A program made the position numbers and the translations under genes. A stretch of 64,000 nt of DNA from Sphingobium sp. JS3065 (GTDB taxonomy: Bacteria > Pseudomonadota > Alphaproteobacteria > Sphingomonadales > Sphingomonadaceae), in contig NZ_CP102664.1 of NCBI RefSeq assembly GCF_026427355.1, forward strand, positions 620,001 to 684,000, read 5' to 3'. This document shows, piece after piece, positions 17,499-27,514 of the stretch (within the stretch, counting starts at the first letter, position 1; the number at the start of each line of letters is the position of its first letter). A model generated the notes under the pieces. The model worked only from the letters and a program-made list of their open reading frames with translations. It had not been told where the DNA came from and did not search any database.

Positions 17499-18733
17499 TG
17501 TCCGACTATCTGGAAAAGCTGGACCACATCACCGACGCGGCGGACCCGACGTTTGGCGACACGGAAATCCAGAATTACACCATCAACTTCGGCCCGCAGC
17601 ATCCCGCGGCGCACGGCGTTCTGCGTCTGGTCATGGAACTGGACGGCGAAATCGTCGAGCGTTGCGATCCGCATGTCGGCCTGCTGCATCGCGGCACCGA
17701 GAAGCTGATCGAATATAAGACCTATATGCAGGCGCTGCCCTATTTCGACCGGCTCGACTATTGCTCGCCGCTCGGCATGGAGCATAGCTATGTGCTGGCG
17801 ATCGAGAAGCTGCTGAACCTGGAAGTGCCGCTGCGCGCGCAATATCTGCGCGTGTTCTTCGCGGAGCTGACCCGCATCTGCAATCACATGCTGAACCTGG
17901 GTTCGCACGTCATGGACGTAGGCGCGATGACGCCGAACCTGTGGCTGTTCGAAATCCGCGAGGATTGCCTCAACTTCTTCGAACGCGCTTCGGGCGCCCG
18001 CATGCACTCGGCCTGGTTCCGGCCGGGCGGCGTGCATCAGGATGTGCCGCTCAAGCTGCTGACCGATATTGCCGACTGGCTCGACACCCGCCTGCCGCGC
18101 CTGTTCGAAGACGCGATGAGCCTGGTCGTCGACAACCGCATCTTCAAGCAGCGCAATGTCGACATCGCCGTGGTCAGCAAGGAAGACGCGCTGAAATGGG
18201 GCTTTTCCGGCCCGATGATCCGTGGCTCCGGCATCCCCTGGGATATCCGCAAGGCGCAGCCCTATGACGTTTATGACCGGATGGAATTCGACGTTCCGGT
18301 CGGCACCAACTATGACTGCTATGACCGGTTCATGGTCCGCGTCGAGGAAGTCCGCCAGTCGGCGCGCATCATGAAGCAGTGCTTGAGCGAAATGCCCGAA
18401 GGGCCGATCGCCAGCTTCGACCGCAAGGTTTCGCCGCCCAAGCGTGGGGAAATGAAGCGGTCGATGGAAGCGCTGATCCATCACTTCAAGCTTTATACCG
18501 AGGGCTTCCACGTCCCGGCGGGCGAAGTCTATGTCGCGACCGAAAGTCCCAAGGGCGAATTCGGCGTCTATCTGGTCGCGGACGGCTCCAACAAGCCTTA
18601 CCGCTGCAAGATCCGTCCGACGGCTTTCTCGCACCTTCAGGCGATGGATTTCATGATGAAGGGCCACATGCTGGCCGATACCACCGCTGTCCTGGGCGCC
18701 ATGGACATCGTGTTTGGAGAATGTGACCGCTAA
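17498..18733 (+). CDS. nuoD: NADH-quinone oxidoreductase subunit D
   Basis: A 411-residue subunit, the 49-kDa homologue that forms the quinone pocket with NuoB. Recognisable segments are [15 protein letters not shown] near the N-terminus, [27 protein letters not shown] and the C-terminal end [10 protein letters not shown]. Length is normal for the family. It overlaps nuoC and nuoE by single bases, so nuoC-D-E look translationally coupled. Confidence 0.98.
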   Translation: MSDYLEKLDHITDAADPTFGDTEIQNYTINFGPQHPAAHGVLRLVMELDGEIVERCDPHVGLLHRGTEKLIEYKTYMQALPYFDRLDYCSPLGMEHSYVLAIEKLLNLEVPLRAQYLRVFFAELTRICNHMLNLGSHVMDVGAMTPNLWLFEIREDCLNFFERASGARMHSAWFRPGGVHQDVPLKLLTDIADWLDTRLPRLFEDAMSLVVDNRIFKQRNVDIAVVSKEDALKWGFSGPMIRGSGIPWDIRKAQPYDVYDRMEFDVPVGTNYDCYDRFMVRVEEVRQSARIMKQCLSEMPEGPIASFDRKVSPPKRGEMKRSMEALIHHFKLYTEGFHVPAGEVYVATESPKGEFGVYLVADGSNKPYRCKIRPTAFSHLQAMDFMMKGHMLADTTAVLGAMDIVFGECDR

Positions 18734-19401
18734 TGGCTGACGCAGTTCATATCCCGGACGAGGCCGAAACGCGCGCGCGCTGGGGCGCGTTTACGTGGAC
18801 GGCCGAAAATGCCGAACAGGCGAAGAAGGTCATCGCCCGCTATCCCGCCGGCCGTCAGCAGTCGGCGGTGATGCCGCTGCTCGACCTCGCCCAGCGTCAG
18901 GTCGGCGCGGAAACGCAGACCAACGGCTGGCTGCCGGTGCCGGTGATGGAATATATCGCCGACCAGCTCGAAATGCCGTACATGCGCGTTTACGAGGTCG
19001 CGACCTTCTATACCATGTACAACCTCGCGCCCGTGGGCCGTTACCATGTGCAGGTCTGCGGCACGACGCCCTGCATGCTGCGCGGCTCCGACGACGTGTT
19101 TTCGGCCTGCAAGAACAAGGGTCTGGTCAAGGGCGGCACCACGCCGGACGGCCTGTTCACGCTGACCGAGGTCGAGTGCCTCGGTGCTTGCGCCAACGCG
19201 CCGATGGTCCAGATCAACGACGATAATTACGAAGACCTGACCTATGACAGCATGAGCGCGATCCTCGATGATCTCGCCGCTGGCAAGCAGCCCAAGATCG
19301 GACCGCAGATCGAGCGTCAGACGAGCTGCCCCGAAGGCGGCCCGACCACGCTCAAGGAGATGGTCACCGAAAATCACGATTACAGAGGGCAGTGGGCATG
19401 A
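18733..19401 (+). CDS. nuoE: NADH-quinone oxidoreductase subunit E
   Basis: A 222-residue subunit with a thioredoxin-like fold carrying the N1a [2Fe-2S] cluster. The ligands are visible in CGTTPCMLRG and ECLGACANAPM. The segment YEVATFYTMYNLAPVG is typical. It is slightly longer than E. coli NuoE because of a C-terminal extension (about 30 residues, ending in NHDYRGQWA) seen in other alphaproteobacteria. A repeat element follows before nuoF. Confidence 0.97.
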   Translation: MADAVHIPDEAETRARWGAFTWTAENAEQAKKVIARYPAGRQQSAVMPLLDLAQRQVGAETQTNGWLPVPVMEYIADQLEMPYMRVYEVATFYTMYNLAPVGRYHVQVCGTTPCMLRGSDDVFSACKNKGLVKGGTTPDGLFTLTEVECLGACANAPMVQINDDNYEDLTYDSMSAILDDLAAGKQPKIGPQIERQTSCPEGGPTTLKEMVTENHDYRGQWA

Positions 19402-19409
19402 CCTTTCCT

Positions 19410-19510
19410 CCGTTCGCGCCGAGCCTTTCGAAGGGCCAGCCTGAGCCTGTCGAAGGCTGCAATACCTCACTTCGTTCGGCAAAAGGCTTCGACAAGCTCA
19501 GCCCGAACGG
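19410..19510. repeat. Palindromic repeat element between nuoE and nuoF
   Basis: About 101 bases bounded by CCGTTCG (19410-19416) and CGAACGG (19504-19510). It contains CCTGAGCCTGTCGAAG (19440-19455) and the inverted CTTCGACAAGCTCAGCCCG near the right end. Same family as 16614-16710; a 16-base piece recurs inside nuoG. Confidence 0.85.
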
Positions 19511-19525
19511 TTCTGGAGTTTCGGC

Positions 19526-20842
19526 ATGAGCGACGTCATCGCACCCCTTGCCGACAAGGATCGCATCTTCACCAACGTCTACGGCTTCCAGGATTGGGGC
19601 ATCGACGCGGCAATGAAGCGCGGCGATTGGGATAACACCAGGAAGCTGATGGAAATCGGCCAGGACGAGATCATCGAGCGGATCAAGGCGTCCGGCCTGC
19701 GCGGCCGTGGCGGCGCGGGCTTCCCGACCGGCATGAAGTGGAGCTTCATGCCCAAGGAAAGCAAGGATGGCCGTCCGAGCTTCCTGGTCATCAACGCCGA
19801 CGAATCCGAGCCGGGTTCGTGCAAGGACCGCGAAATCGTCCGCCACGATCCGCACAAGCTGATCGAAGGCGCGCTGATCGCCGGTTTCGCGATGCGCGCC
19901 CGCGCCGCCTATATCTATATTCGCGGCGAATTCATCTATGAGGCGAAAGTCCTCTTCGCCGCCGTCGAGCAGGCCTATGAAAAGGGTTTCCTGGGCAAGA
20001 ATGCCTGCGGTTCCGGTTATGATTTCGACGTCTTCGTCCATCGCGGCGCGGGCGCCTATATCTGCGGCGAGGAAACCGCCCAGATCGAAAGCCTGGAAGG
20101 TAAGAAGGGCCAGCCGCGCCTGAAGCCGCCTTTCCCGGCGGGCGCGGGCCTTTATGGCTGCCCGACGACGGTGAACAATGTCGAATCCATCGCCGTGGGT
20201 CCGACTATCCTGCGTCGCGGTTCCGAATGGTTTTCCAGCTTCGGGCGGGAGAATAACAAGGGCACCAAGCTGTTCCAGATCAGCGGCCATGTGAACAAGC
20301 CCTGCGTCGTCGAAGAATCGATGGGCATCAGCTTCAAGGAACTGATCGACCGGCATTGCGGCGGCATTCGCGGCGGTTGGGACAATCTGCTGGCGGTGAT
20401 CCCCGGCGGATCGTCGGTTCCGCTGGTTCCGGCCGCGCAGATCATGGACGCGCCGATGGATTTCGACGGGCTGCGCGCCCTCGGCTCAGGCCTCGGCACC
20501 GCTGCCGTCATCGTCATGGACAAGTCGACCGACATCGTCCGCGCCATCAGCCGTCTCTCCTATTTCTACAAGCATGAGAGCTGCGGCCAGTGCACGCCCT
20601 GTCGCGAAGGCACCGGCTGGATGTGGCGCGTGATGGAGCGGCTGCGCTCCGGCGACGCCGACATCAGCGAAATCGACATGCTCCAGCAGGTCACCAAGCA
20701 GGTCGAAGGCCACACCATCTGCGCGCTCGGCGACGCGGCGGCCTGGCCGATCCAGGGCCTGATCCGGCACTTCCGCCCCGAAATCGAGCGGCGGATCAAT
20801 GAGAACAAGGGTAGCGCCCCCGTCATGGAGGCAGCGGAGTAA
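19526..20842 (+). CDS. nuoF: NADH-quinone oxidoreductase subunit F
   Basis: A 438-residue subunit that binds NADH, FMN and the N3 [4Fe-4S] cluster and is where electrons enter. FMN/NADH motifs [16 protein letters not shown] and [14 protein letters not shown] are in the N-terminal half, and the cluster ligands in [15 protein letters not shown] with a later Cys in [12 protein letters not shown]. The start at 19526 lies just after the repeat element, with GGAGTTTCGGC upstream. Only two bases separate its stop from nuoG. Confidence 0.98.
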   Translation: MSDVIAPLADKDRIFTNVYGFQDWGIDAAMKRGDWDNTRKLMEIGQDEIIERIKASGLRGRGGAGFPTGMKWSFMPKESKDGRPSFLVINADESEPGSCKDREIVRHDPHKLIEGALIAGFAMRARAAYIYIRGEFIYEAKVLFAAVEQAYEKGFLGKNACGSGYDFDVFVHRGAGAYICGEETAQIESLEGKKGQPRLKPPFPAGAGLYGCPTTVNNVESIAVGPTILRRGSEWFSSFGRENNKGTKLFQISGHVNKPCVVEESMGISFKELIDRHCGGIRGGWDNLLAVIPGGSSVPLVPAAQIMDAPMDFDGLRALGSGLGTAAVIVMDKSTDIVRAISRLSYFYKHESCGQCTPCREGTGWMWRVMERLRSGDADISEIDMLQQVTKQVEGHTICALGDAAAWPIQGLIRHFRPEIERRINENKGSAPVMEAAE

Positions 20843-20844
20843 CC

Positions 20845-22875
20845 ATGCCGAAGGTCAAAGTAGACGGCGTAGAACTCGAAGTCCCGGCGGGCGCCACCGT
20901 CCTCCAGGCGTGCGAGCTGGCGGGGAAGGAAATCCCGCGTTTCTGCTATCATGAGCGGCTGAGCATCGCGGGCAATTGCCGCATGTGCCTGGTCGAGGTG
21001 AAGCCCGGACCGCCCAAGCCGCAGGCGTCTTGCGCGTTGCCGGCCGCGGAAAATCAGGAAATCTTCACCCAGACCGAAATGGTGAAGAAGGCGCGGGAAG
21101 GGGTGATGGAGTTCCTTCTCATCAACCACCCGCTCGATTGCCCGATCTGCGATCAGGGCGGCGAATGCGACCTTCAGGATCAGTCGGTGGCCTATGGCAA
21201 GGGCACCAGTCGCTTCGAAGAGAATAAGCGCGCCGTCACCGAAAAATATATGGGACCGATCGTCAAGACGGTCATGACCCGCTGCATCCAGTGCACCCGC
21301 TGCGTGCGCTTTGCGGAGGAAGTCGCGGGCGTGCCGGAAATCGGCGCCATCTATCGCGGCGAGAATATGCAGATCACCACCTATCTCGAACATGCCGCCA
21401 AGAGCGAGCTTTCGGGCAATGTGGTCGATCTTTGCCCGGTCGGCGCGCTGACGTCCAAACCCTATGCGTTCGAAGCGCGTCCCTGGGAACTCAAGAAGAC
21501 CCACGCCATCGACGTGATGGACGCGGTTGGCACCAACATCCGCCTCGACAGCCGCGGTCGTCAGGTGCTGCGTGCCGTGCCGCGCATCAATGACGACGTG
21601 AACGAGGAATGGGCGAGCGACAAGACCCGGCACAATGTCGACGGTCTGGTTCGCAAGCGCCTCGACAAGCCCTATGTCCGCAAGGACGGCAAGCTGGTCG
21701 CAGCGACCTGGGCCGAAGCTTTCGCGGCTGTGGCCGCCGTCAAGCATGGCGGTTCGGTCGCGGCGCTGGCGGGTGATCTGCTCGACTGCGAGACCATGTT
21801 CGCGGGCAAGGCGCTGGTCGAAAAGCTGGGCGGTTCGATGCTCGAAGGGCGTCAGACCGGCCTTGCCTATGATGTGTCGAGCCTGTCGGCGGTGAATTTC
21901 AACACCACGCTGGCGGGCCTTGAGACTGCCGACGCGATCCTGCTGGTCGGCACCAATCTGCGCTGGGAAGCGCCGCTCGTGAACACCCGCATCCGCAAGG
22001 CGATCAAGAAGGGCGCGAAGGTCTTCGCCCTCGGCCCGCAGGTCGACCTCACCTACAAGGTGGAATGGCTGGGCAATGATGCTTCGCTGCTGGCGAAGCT
22101 GCCGGAATCGGTGGTCGAGGCGTTCGGCCAGGCGGCGCGTCCGGCGATGATCGTCGGCGGCGGCGTGCTGGCGAAGGACGGTGCGCATGGCGATACGCTG
22201 GCGCTGGTCGAGACGCTCGGCCTGATCAAGGACGCCGCTTCGACAGGCTCAGGACAGGGCTGGAACGGTTACAACGTCCTGCACTTCGCGGCGGCGCGCA
22301 TGGGCGGGCTGATGCTCGGCTATGCGACGCAGGGCGGCATCAAGGCGGTGGCGGCGGCCAAGCCCAAGCTGCTCTTCTCGCTGGGCGCGGACGAAGTCGA
22401 CTATGCGGCGTTCCCCGACAGCTTCAAGGTCTATGTCGGCCACCATGGCGACAAGGGCGCGCATGCAGCGGACGTGATCCTGCCGGGCGCCAGCTACGCC
22501 GAAAAGGCGGGCACCTACGTCAATCTGGAAGGCCGGGTGCAGCGCGGCGAAAAGGCAGTGTTCGCGCCGGGCGACGCCCGCGAGGACTGGTCGATCCTGC
22601 GCGCCTTGTCCGAAGTGCTGGGCGCGACCCTGCCCTTCGACAGTTTCGAGGCTCTCCGCGTTGAAATGGCGAAGGCGGTTCCGGCGCTCGCGCAAGAGGG
22701 TCTGGCCGATTATGGCTGGTCCGCGCCAAAGCTGCCGACCGGCGCGACCGGCGAATTCGGTTCGCCGATCAAGGATTTCTACCTGACCAACGCCATCTGC
22801 CGCGCCAGCCCGACGATGCAGCAATGCTCCGCCGAACTGATCCATGGTCAGACTTTTGCGGAGGCCGCAGAGTGA
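20845..22875 (+). CDS. nuoG: NADH-quinone oxidoreductase subunit G
   Basis: A 676-residue subunit with several iron-sulfur clusters. The N-terminal ferredoxin-like domain has [19 protein letters not shown], then the His/Cys cluster [15 protein letters not shown] and the [10 protein letters not shown] cluster; the rest is a molybdopterin-oxidoreductase-like domain without cofactor. Around residues 464-471 the sequence has a short insertion (AASTGSGQG) whose DNA, 22238-22253, exactly matches a 16-base piece of the intergenic repeat at 19440-19455 (reverse complement), so a repeat fragment appears to have been accepted in frame. The stop overlaps the nuoH GTG start. Confidence 0.97.
   Translation: MPKVKVDGVELEVPAGATVLQACELAGKEIPRFCYHERLSIAGNCRMCLVEVKPGPPKPQASCALPAAENQEIFTQTEMVKKAREGVMEFLLINHPLDCPICDQGGECDLQDQSVAYGKGTSRFEENKRAVTEKYMGPIVKTVMTRCIQCTRCVRFAEEVAGVPEIGAIYRGENMQITTYLEHAAKSELSGNVVDLCPVGALTSKPYAFEARPWELKKTHAIDVMDAVGTNIRLDSRGRQVLRAVPRINDDVNEEWASDKTRHNVDGLVRKRLDKPYVRKDGKLVAATWAEAFAAVAAVKHGGSVAALAGDLLDCETMFAGKALVEKLGGSMLEGRQTGLAYDVSSLSAVNFNTTLAGLETADAILLVGTNLRWEAPLVNTRIRKAIKKGAKVFALGPQVDLTYKVEWLGNDASLLAKLPESVVEAFGQAARPAMIVGGGVLAKDGAHGDTLALVETLGLIKDAASTGSGQGWNGYNVLHFAAARMGGLMLGYATQGGIKAVAAAKPKLLFSLGADEVDYAAFPDSFKVYVGHHGDKGAHAADVILPGASYAEKAGTYVNLEGRVQRGEKAVFAPGDAREDWSILRALSEVLGATLPFDSFEALRVEMAKAVPALAQEGLADYGWSAPKLPTGATGEFGSPIKDFYLTNAICRASPTMQQCSAELIHGQTFAEAAE
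22236..22260 (+). repeat. Repeat fragment embedded in frame in nuoG
   Basis: CTTCGACAGGCTCAGG at 22238-22253 is the reverse complement of 19440-19455 in the nuoE-nuoF element. It encodes residues near ASTGSGQG between LGLIKD and WNGYN, where a shorter loop would be expected. Confidence 0.7.
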
Positions 22876-23921
22876 CCGCTTTCTTCCAAAATCTCGGCCT
22901 GCCGTTCGAAGGCGCCTGGCTGCTTTCGACGATCATCGGCATTTTGGTGATCGCTCTGCCCCTGATGCTGGCGGTGGCGATGATCATTTATGCCGACCGC
23001 AAGATCTGGGCGGCGATGGCGCTGCGCCGCGGTCCGAACGTCGTCGGCCCCTTCGGCCTGCTCCAATCGTTCGCGGACGGCGCCAAGGTCTTCCTTCAGG
23101 AAACCATCATCCCCTCGGCATCGAACCGGACCTTGTTCCTGATCGCGCCGATCATCACCTTCACCGTCGCGCTGATGGCCTGGGCGGTCATTCCGTTCCA
23201 GGTGGGCGTGGTGCTGGCCAACATCAATGTCGGCCTGCTCTACATCCTCGCCATCTCATCGCTCGGCGTCTATGGCGTGGTGCTGTCGGGCTGGGCGTCC
23301 AACTCCAAATATCCCTTCTATTCCGCGATCCGCGCCAGCGCGCAGATGATCAGCTATGAAGTCTCGATCGGGTTCATCCTGATCTGCGTCGTCCTGTGGG
23401 CGGGCAGCTTCAACCTGACCCAGATCGTCGAAAGCCAGAAGGGCTATTATGGCTTCTTGAACGGCAACGGCTTCAACCCGCTGCTCTTCCCGATGGCGAT
23501 CATGTTCCTGATCTCGGCCATGGCGGAAACGGCGCGTGCGCCCTTCGACCTGACCGAAGCGGAATCGGAACTCGTCGCCGGTTACCAGACCGAATATTCG
23601 TCCATGGCCTTCGCGCTGTTCTGGCTGGGCGAATATGCGAACGTCATCCTGATGTGCGCCTTGAACGCGATCCTGTTCTGGGGCGGTTATCTGCCGCCGT
23701 TCGACTGGGCGCCGCTCTATTATGTACCGGGCATCGTCTGGCTGTTCGCCAAGATCCTGTTCTTCTTCTTCGTCTTCTCCTGGGTGAAGGCGACGGTGCC
23801 CCGTTACCGTTACGACCAGCTTATGCGGCTGGGCTGGAAGATTTTCCTGCCGACCTCGCTGCTGTTCGTCTTCCTGGTTTCGGGCTTCCTCATGCTGACG
23901 CGCTATGGAGGCGCACAATGA
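22872..23921 (+). CDS. nuoH: NADH-quinone oxidoreductase subunit H
   Basis: A 349-residue membrane subunit with about eight helices that anchors the peripheral arm and contributes to the quinone channel. Characteristic segments are ERK-like [21 protein letters not shown], the acidic loop [27 protein letters not shown], and [15 protein letters not shown]. The start is a GTG at 22872 overlapping the nuoG stop (GTGA). The stop overlaps the nuoI ATG. Confidence 0.98.
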   Translation: MTAFFQNLGLPFEGAWLLSTIIGILVIALPLMLAVAMIIYADRKIWAAMALRRGPNVVGPFGLLQSFADGAKVFLQETIIPSASNRTLFLIAPIITFTVALMAWAVIPFQVGVVLANINVGLLYILAISSLGVYGVVLSGWASNSKYPFYSAIRASAQMISYEVSIGFILICVVLWAGSFNLTQIVESQKGYYGFLNGNGFNPLLFPMAIMFLISAMAETARAPFDLTEAESELVAGYQTEYSSMAFALFWLGEYANVILMCALNAILFWGGYLPPFDWAPLYYVPGIVWLFAKILFFFFVFSWVKATVPRYRYDQLMRLGWKIFLPTSLLFVFLVSGFLMLTRYGGAQ

Positions 23922-24403
23922 GCCTCGGTTACTACGTCAAAAGCTTCACCCTCTGGGAGTTTGTGAAGGCGCACTGGCTGACCTTGAAATATTTCTTCAA
24001 GCCCAAGGCGACGATCAACTATCCGTACGAGAAGAACCCGATTTCGCCGCGCTTCCGGGGTGAACATGCGCTGCGCCGCTACCCCAATGGGGAAGAACGC
24101 TGCATCGCGTGCAAGCTGTGCGAGGCGATCTGCCCGGCGCAGGCAATCACCATCGAGGCGCAACCGCGCGAGGACGGCAGCCGCCGCACAACGCGGTACG
24201 ACATCGACATGACCAAGTGCATCTATTGCGGCTTCTGCCAGGAAGCCTGCCCGGTGGACGCGGTGGTCGAGGGGCCGAATTTCGAGTTCGCGACCGAAAC
24301 CCGCGAGGAGCTGATCTACGACAAGGCCAAGCTCCTTGAAAATGGCGACAAGTGGGAGCGGGCGATCGCCGCGAACCTTGCCGCCGATGCACCCTATCGT
24401 TAA
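23918..24403 (+). CDS. nuoI: NADH-quinone oxidoreductase subunit I
   Basis: A 161-residue ferredoxin-like subunit with two [4Fe-4S] clusters (N6a and N6b) that pass electrons to NuoB. The two ligand sets are [12 protein letters not shown] and [14 protein letters not shown]. The amphipathic N-terminus ([16 protein letters not shown]) lies along the membrane. It overlaps nuoH by four bases (ATGA) and is followed by nuoJ after about 30 bases. Confidence 0.98.
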   Translation: MSLGYYVKSFTLWEFVKAHWLTLKYFFKPKATINYPYEKNPISPRFRGEHALRRYPNGEERCIACKLCEAICPAQAITIEAQPREDGSRRTTRYDIDMTKCIYCGFCQEACPVDAVVEGPNFEFATETREELIYDKAKLLENGDKWERAIAANLAADAPYR

Positions 24404-24432
24404 GCCGCCGGCGTCAAAGGGAATATGATCCT

Positions 24433-25044
24433 GTGATTCACGTCCTCGCCTTCTACCTGTTCGCCATTTTGGTGGTGAGCAGCGGCGCGCTCACGATATT
24501 GTCGCGCAATCCAGTCCATTCGGTCCTCTGGCTGATCCTGGCCTTCTTCAACGCGGCGGGCCTGATGGTCCTGCTGGGCGCAGAATTCATCGCGATGCTG
24601 CTCGTCATCGTCTATGTCGGCGCGGTCGCCGTGCTGTTCCTGTTCGTGGTCATGATGCTCGACATCGACTTCGCCGAACTGCGCGCCGGTTTCGTCAACT
24701 ACCTCCCGTTCGGGCTGCTGATCGCCTTCGTGCTGCTGGCGGAGATCGTTCTGGGCATCGGCCTGTGGAGCGCCGGTCCCATCGAACTGGCGCAGCGCGC
24801 CGCGCCGGTGAACCCGGAACTTTCGAACATCCAGGCAATCGGCGGGCTGCTCTACACCCGCTATATCTTTCTGTTCGAAGCGGCGGGCATCGTGTTGCTG
24901 GTCGCGATGATCGGCGCGATCGTGCTGACCCATCGTGCCCGCGGCGGCGTGAAGGGCCAGAATATCGCGAAGCAGAACCGCCGCCGTCCGCAGGATGCCG
25001 TGCGCAACGTCAATCAGCCCGTGGGGCAGGGGGTGGAATTGTGA
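24433..25044 (+). CDS. nuoJ: NADH-quinone oxidoreductase subunit J
   Basis: A 203-residue membrane subunit with five helices, the ND6 homologue. The segment [35 protein letters not shown] helix 3, with its pi-bulge region ([12 protein letters not shown]), is clear. The start is a GTG at 24433 ([10 protein letters not shown]), the first start that gives a family-like N-terminus. The C-terminus is basic and polar, somewhat extended. A repeat element fills much of the gap to nuoK. Confidence 0.96.
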   Translation: MIHVLAFYLFAILVVSSGALTILSRNPVHSVLWLILAFFNAAGLMVLLGAEFIAMLLVIVYVGAVAVLFLFVVMMLDIDFAELRAGFVNYLPFGLLIAFVLLAEIVLGIGLWSAGPIELAQRAAPVNPELSNIQAIGGLLYTRYIFLFEAAGIVLLVAMIGAIVLTHRARGGVKGQNIAKQNRRRPQDAVRNVNQPVGQGVEL

Positions 25045-25057
25045 TCAATCCCAACCG

Positions 25058-25133
25058 CGTCATGCCAGCGCAGGCTGGCATCTCGTGCCTCATCGCGCAA
25101 CGGCCTCAGGCCCCGGCTTTCGCTGGGGTGACG
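25058..25133. repeat. Palindromic repeat between nuoJ and nuoK
   Basis: About 76 bases bounded by CGTCA (25058-25062) and TGACG (25129-25133), containing CGTCATGCCAGCGCAGGCTG and the partly complementary GGCTTTCGCTGGGGTGACG. This is a different family from the two other nuo elements; it has the look of the common CGTCATTCCC...GGGAATGACG repeats of proteobacteria. Confidence 0.78.
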
Positions 25134-25156
25134 GCCTCGTTTCAGGGGATGCCGTC

Positions 25157-25462
25157 ATGATCGGCCTTCAGCACTATATGGTGGTCAGCGCGATCCTCTT
25201 CGTGATGGGCGTGCTGGGCATCTTCATCAATCGCAAGAATGTCATCATCATCCTGATGGCGATCGAACTGATCCTGCTCAGCGTGAACATCAATCTCGTC
25301 GCCTTCAGCGCCTTCCTGGGCGATCTGGTCGGCCAGGTGTTCAGCATGTTCGTGCTGACCGTCGCGGCGGGAGAGGCGGCCATCGGCCTTGCCATCCTCG
25401 TCATTTACTTCCGTGGTCGCGGCACCATCGCCGTCGACGATGTCAACCGGATGAAGGGCTAA
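25157..25462 (+). CDS. nuoK: NADH-quinone oxidoreductase subunit K
   Basis: A 101-residue membrane subunit with three helices, the ND4L homologue. The two conserved buried glutamates are seen in the helices [16 protein letters not shown] and [16 protein letters not shown]. The start at 25157 gives the typical N-terminus [22 protein letters not shown] lies about seven bases upstream, next to the repeat element. Six bases separate the stop from nuoL. Confidence 0.97.
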   Translation: MIGLQHYMVVSAILFVMGVLGIFINRKNVIIILMAIELILLSVNINLVAFSAFLGDLVGQVFSMFVLTVAAGEAAIGLAILVIYFRGRGTIAVDDVNRMKG

Positions 25463-25468
25463 AGCTCG

Positions 25469-27514
25469 ATGATCCAGCTTATCGTCCTTCTCCCGCTGCT
25501 GGCTGCTGCCATCGCCGGTCTTGGCAACAAGGCCCTTGGCAAGCTGCCTGCAAAGATCGTTACCACCGGCGCGCTATTCGCATCCTGCGCGATGAGCTGG
25601 CCGATCTTCATCGGCTTCCTGACCGGCCATGCCGAACCCACTGTGGCGCCGGTCTTCACCTGGATCCAGTCGGGCAGCTTCGATGCCCAATGGGCGCTGC
25701 GGGTCGACACGATGACGGCGGTCATGCTGGTGGTCATCACCAGCGTGTCCAGCCTCGTCCACCTCTATAGCTGGGGCTATATGGAGGAGGAGCCGGATCA
25801 GCCGCGCTTCTTCGCCTATCTGTCGCTCTTCACCTTCGCGATGCTGATGCTCGTGACGGCGAACAATCTGTTGCAGATGTTCTTCGGCTGGGAAGGCGTG
25901 GGCCTCGCCTCCTATCTGCTGATCGGCTTCTGGTTCCGCAAACCCTCCGCCAATGCCGCTGCGATCAAGGCGTTCGTCGTCAACCGCGTCGGCGATCTTG
26001 GCTTCATGATGGGCATTTTCGGCACCTATCTGGTGTTCAACACCATCTCCATCCCGGAAATCCTGGCCGCCGCGCCCTCCATGGCCGGTTCGACCATCGG
26101 TTTCCTGGGCCACCGTTTCGACACCATGACCGTGCTCTGCCTGCTGCTGTTCGTAGGCGCCATGGGCAAGTCGGCGCAGTTGGGCCTCCACACCTGGTTG
26201 CCGGACGCAATGGAAGGCCCGACCCCGGTGTCCGCGCTGATCCACGCGGCCACCATGGTGACCGCAGGCGTGTTCATGGTGTGCCGCCTGTCGCCCATGT
26301 TCGAAACCTCGCCCACGGCCCTGGGGTTCGTGACCTTCATCGGCGCGGCCACCTGTCTGTTCGCGGCGACCGTGGGCACGGTGCAGAACGACATCAAGCG
26401 CGTCATCGCCTATTCGACCTGTTCGCAGCTTGGCTACATGTTCTTCGCGGCGGGCGTCGGCGCTTATGGCGCGGCGATGTTCCACCTCTTCACCCACGCC
26501 TTCTTCAAGGCGCTGCTGTTCCTGGGCGCGGGTTCGGTCATCCATGCGATGCACCATGAACAGGACATGCGTTACTATGGCGCGTTGCGGAAGGAGATCC
26601 CGATCACCTTCTGGACGATGACGCTGGGCACGCTGGCCATCACCGGCGTCGGCCTTCCGCTCGTCGGCGTGGGTTTCGCGGGCTTCTATTCGAAGGACGG
26701 CATTCTCGAAGCGGCCTATGCTTCGGGCGGTGCGGGCGTCGGCGCCTATCTGGTCGGCGTATTCGCGGCGCTGCTCACCAGTTTCTATAGCTGGCGTCTG
26801 GTGTTCCTGACCTTCTTCGGCAAACCGCGCTGGGCCGCTTCGGAGCATATCCAGCACGCAGTCCACGGCCATCATGAATCGCCGGAGGAAGAAACCGAGC
26901 ATGACGGCCATGGCCATCATGATGATCACGGCCACGAACCGACCGGCACGGCGGGTTATCATCCGCATGAAAGCCCGTGGGTCATGCTGATCCCGCTGGT
27001 GGTGCTGAGCCTGGGCGCGGTGTTTGCGGGCTTCCTTTTCCACGACCAGTTCATCGGTTCGGAAGGCGGCGTCGAATTCTGGAAGGGTGCGCTCGCGTTC
27101 GACAGCCATCTGATGCACGCCGCTCATGAAGTGCCGACCTGGGTCAAGTTCGGTCCGTTCACGGTGATGCTGACGGGTCTGGTGATCGCCTGGCTGGCAT
27201 ATCTCAAATATACCGACTGGCCGCGGCGCTTCGTCGCCACGTTCAGCGCGCTCTACCAGTTCCTGCTCAACAAATGGTATTTCGACGAGTTGTACAACTT
27301 CATCTTCGTCAAGCCTGCCTTCGCCATCGGCCGCTTCTTCTGGAAGTTCGGTGACGTGGGCTTCATCGACCGCTTCGGACCCAACGGTCTGGCCGCGCTG
27401 GTCGTGCAGGGCAATAAAGTCACCCGTCGGCTTCAGTCCGGCTACCTCTATACCTACGCGCTGGTGATGCTGATCGGCCTCGCCGCGGCCGCAACCTGGG
27501 CGATGACACGATAA
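25469..27514 (+). CDS. nuoL: NADH-quinone oxidoreductase subunit L
   Basis: A 681-residue antiporter-like membrane subunit that translocates protons; its C-terminal long helix braces the membrane arm. Recognisable segments are [52 protein letters not shown] core ([20 protein letters not shown]) and [11 protein letters not shown]. Between helices, about residues 463-497, lies a loop very rich in His, Asp and Glu (for example [14 protein letters not shown]), unusual for E. coli NuoL but seen in some alphaproteobacteria. The stop overlaps the nuoM start. Confidence 0.98.
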   Translation: MIQLIVLLPLLAAAIAGLGNKALGKLPAKIVTTGALFASCAMSWPIFIGFLTGHAEPTVAPVFTWIQSGSFDAQWALRVDTMTAVMLVVITSVSSLVHLYSWGYMEEEPDQPRFFAYLSLFTFAMLMLVTANNLLQMFFGWEGVGLASYLLIGFWFRKPSANAAAIKAFVVNRVGDLGFMMGIFGTYLVFNTISIPEILAAAPSMAGSTIGFLGHRFDTMTVLCLLLFVGAMGKSAQLGLHTWLPDAMEGPTPVSALIHAATMVTAGVFMVCRLSPMFETSPTALGFVTFIGAATCLFAATVGTVQNDIKRVIAYSTCSQLGYMFFAAGVGAYGAAMFHLFTHAFFKALLFLGAGSVIHAMHHEQDMRYYGALRKEIPITFWTMTLGTLAITGVGLPLVGVGFAGFYSKDGILEAAYASGGAGVGAYLVGVFAALLTSFYSWRLVFLTFFGKPRWAASEHIQHAVHGHHESPEEETEHDGHGHHDDHGHEPTGTAGYHPHESPWVMLIPLVVLSLGAVFAGFLFHDQFIGSEGGVEFWKGALAFDSHLMHAAHEVPTWVKFGPFTVMLTGLVIAWLAYLKYTDWPRRFVATFSALYQFLLNKWYFDELYNFIFVKPAFAIGRFFWKFGDVGFIDRFGPNGLAALVVQGNKVTRRLQSGYLYTYALVMLIGLAAAATWAMTR

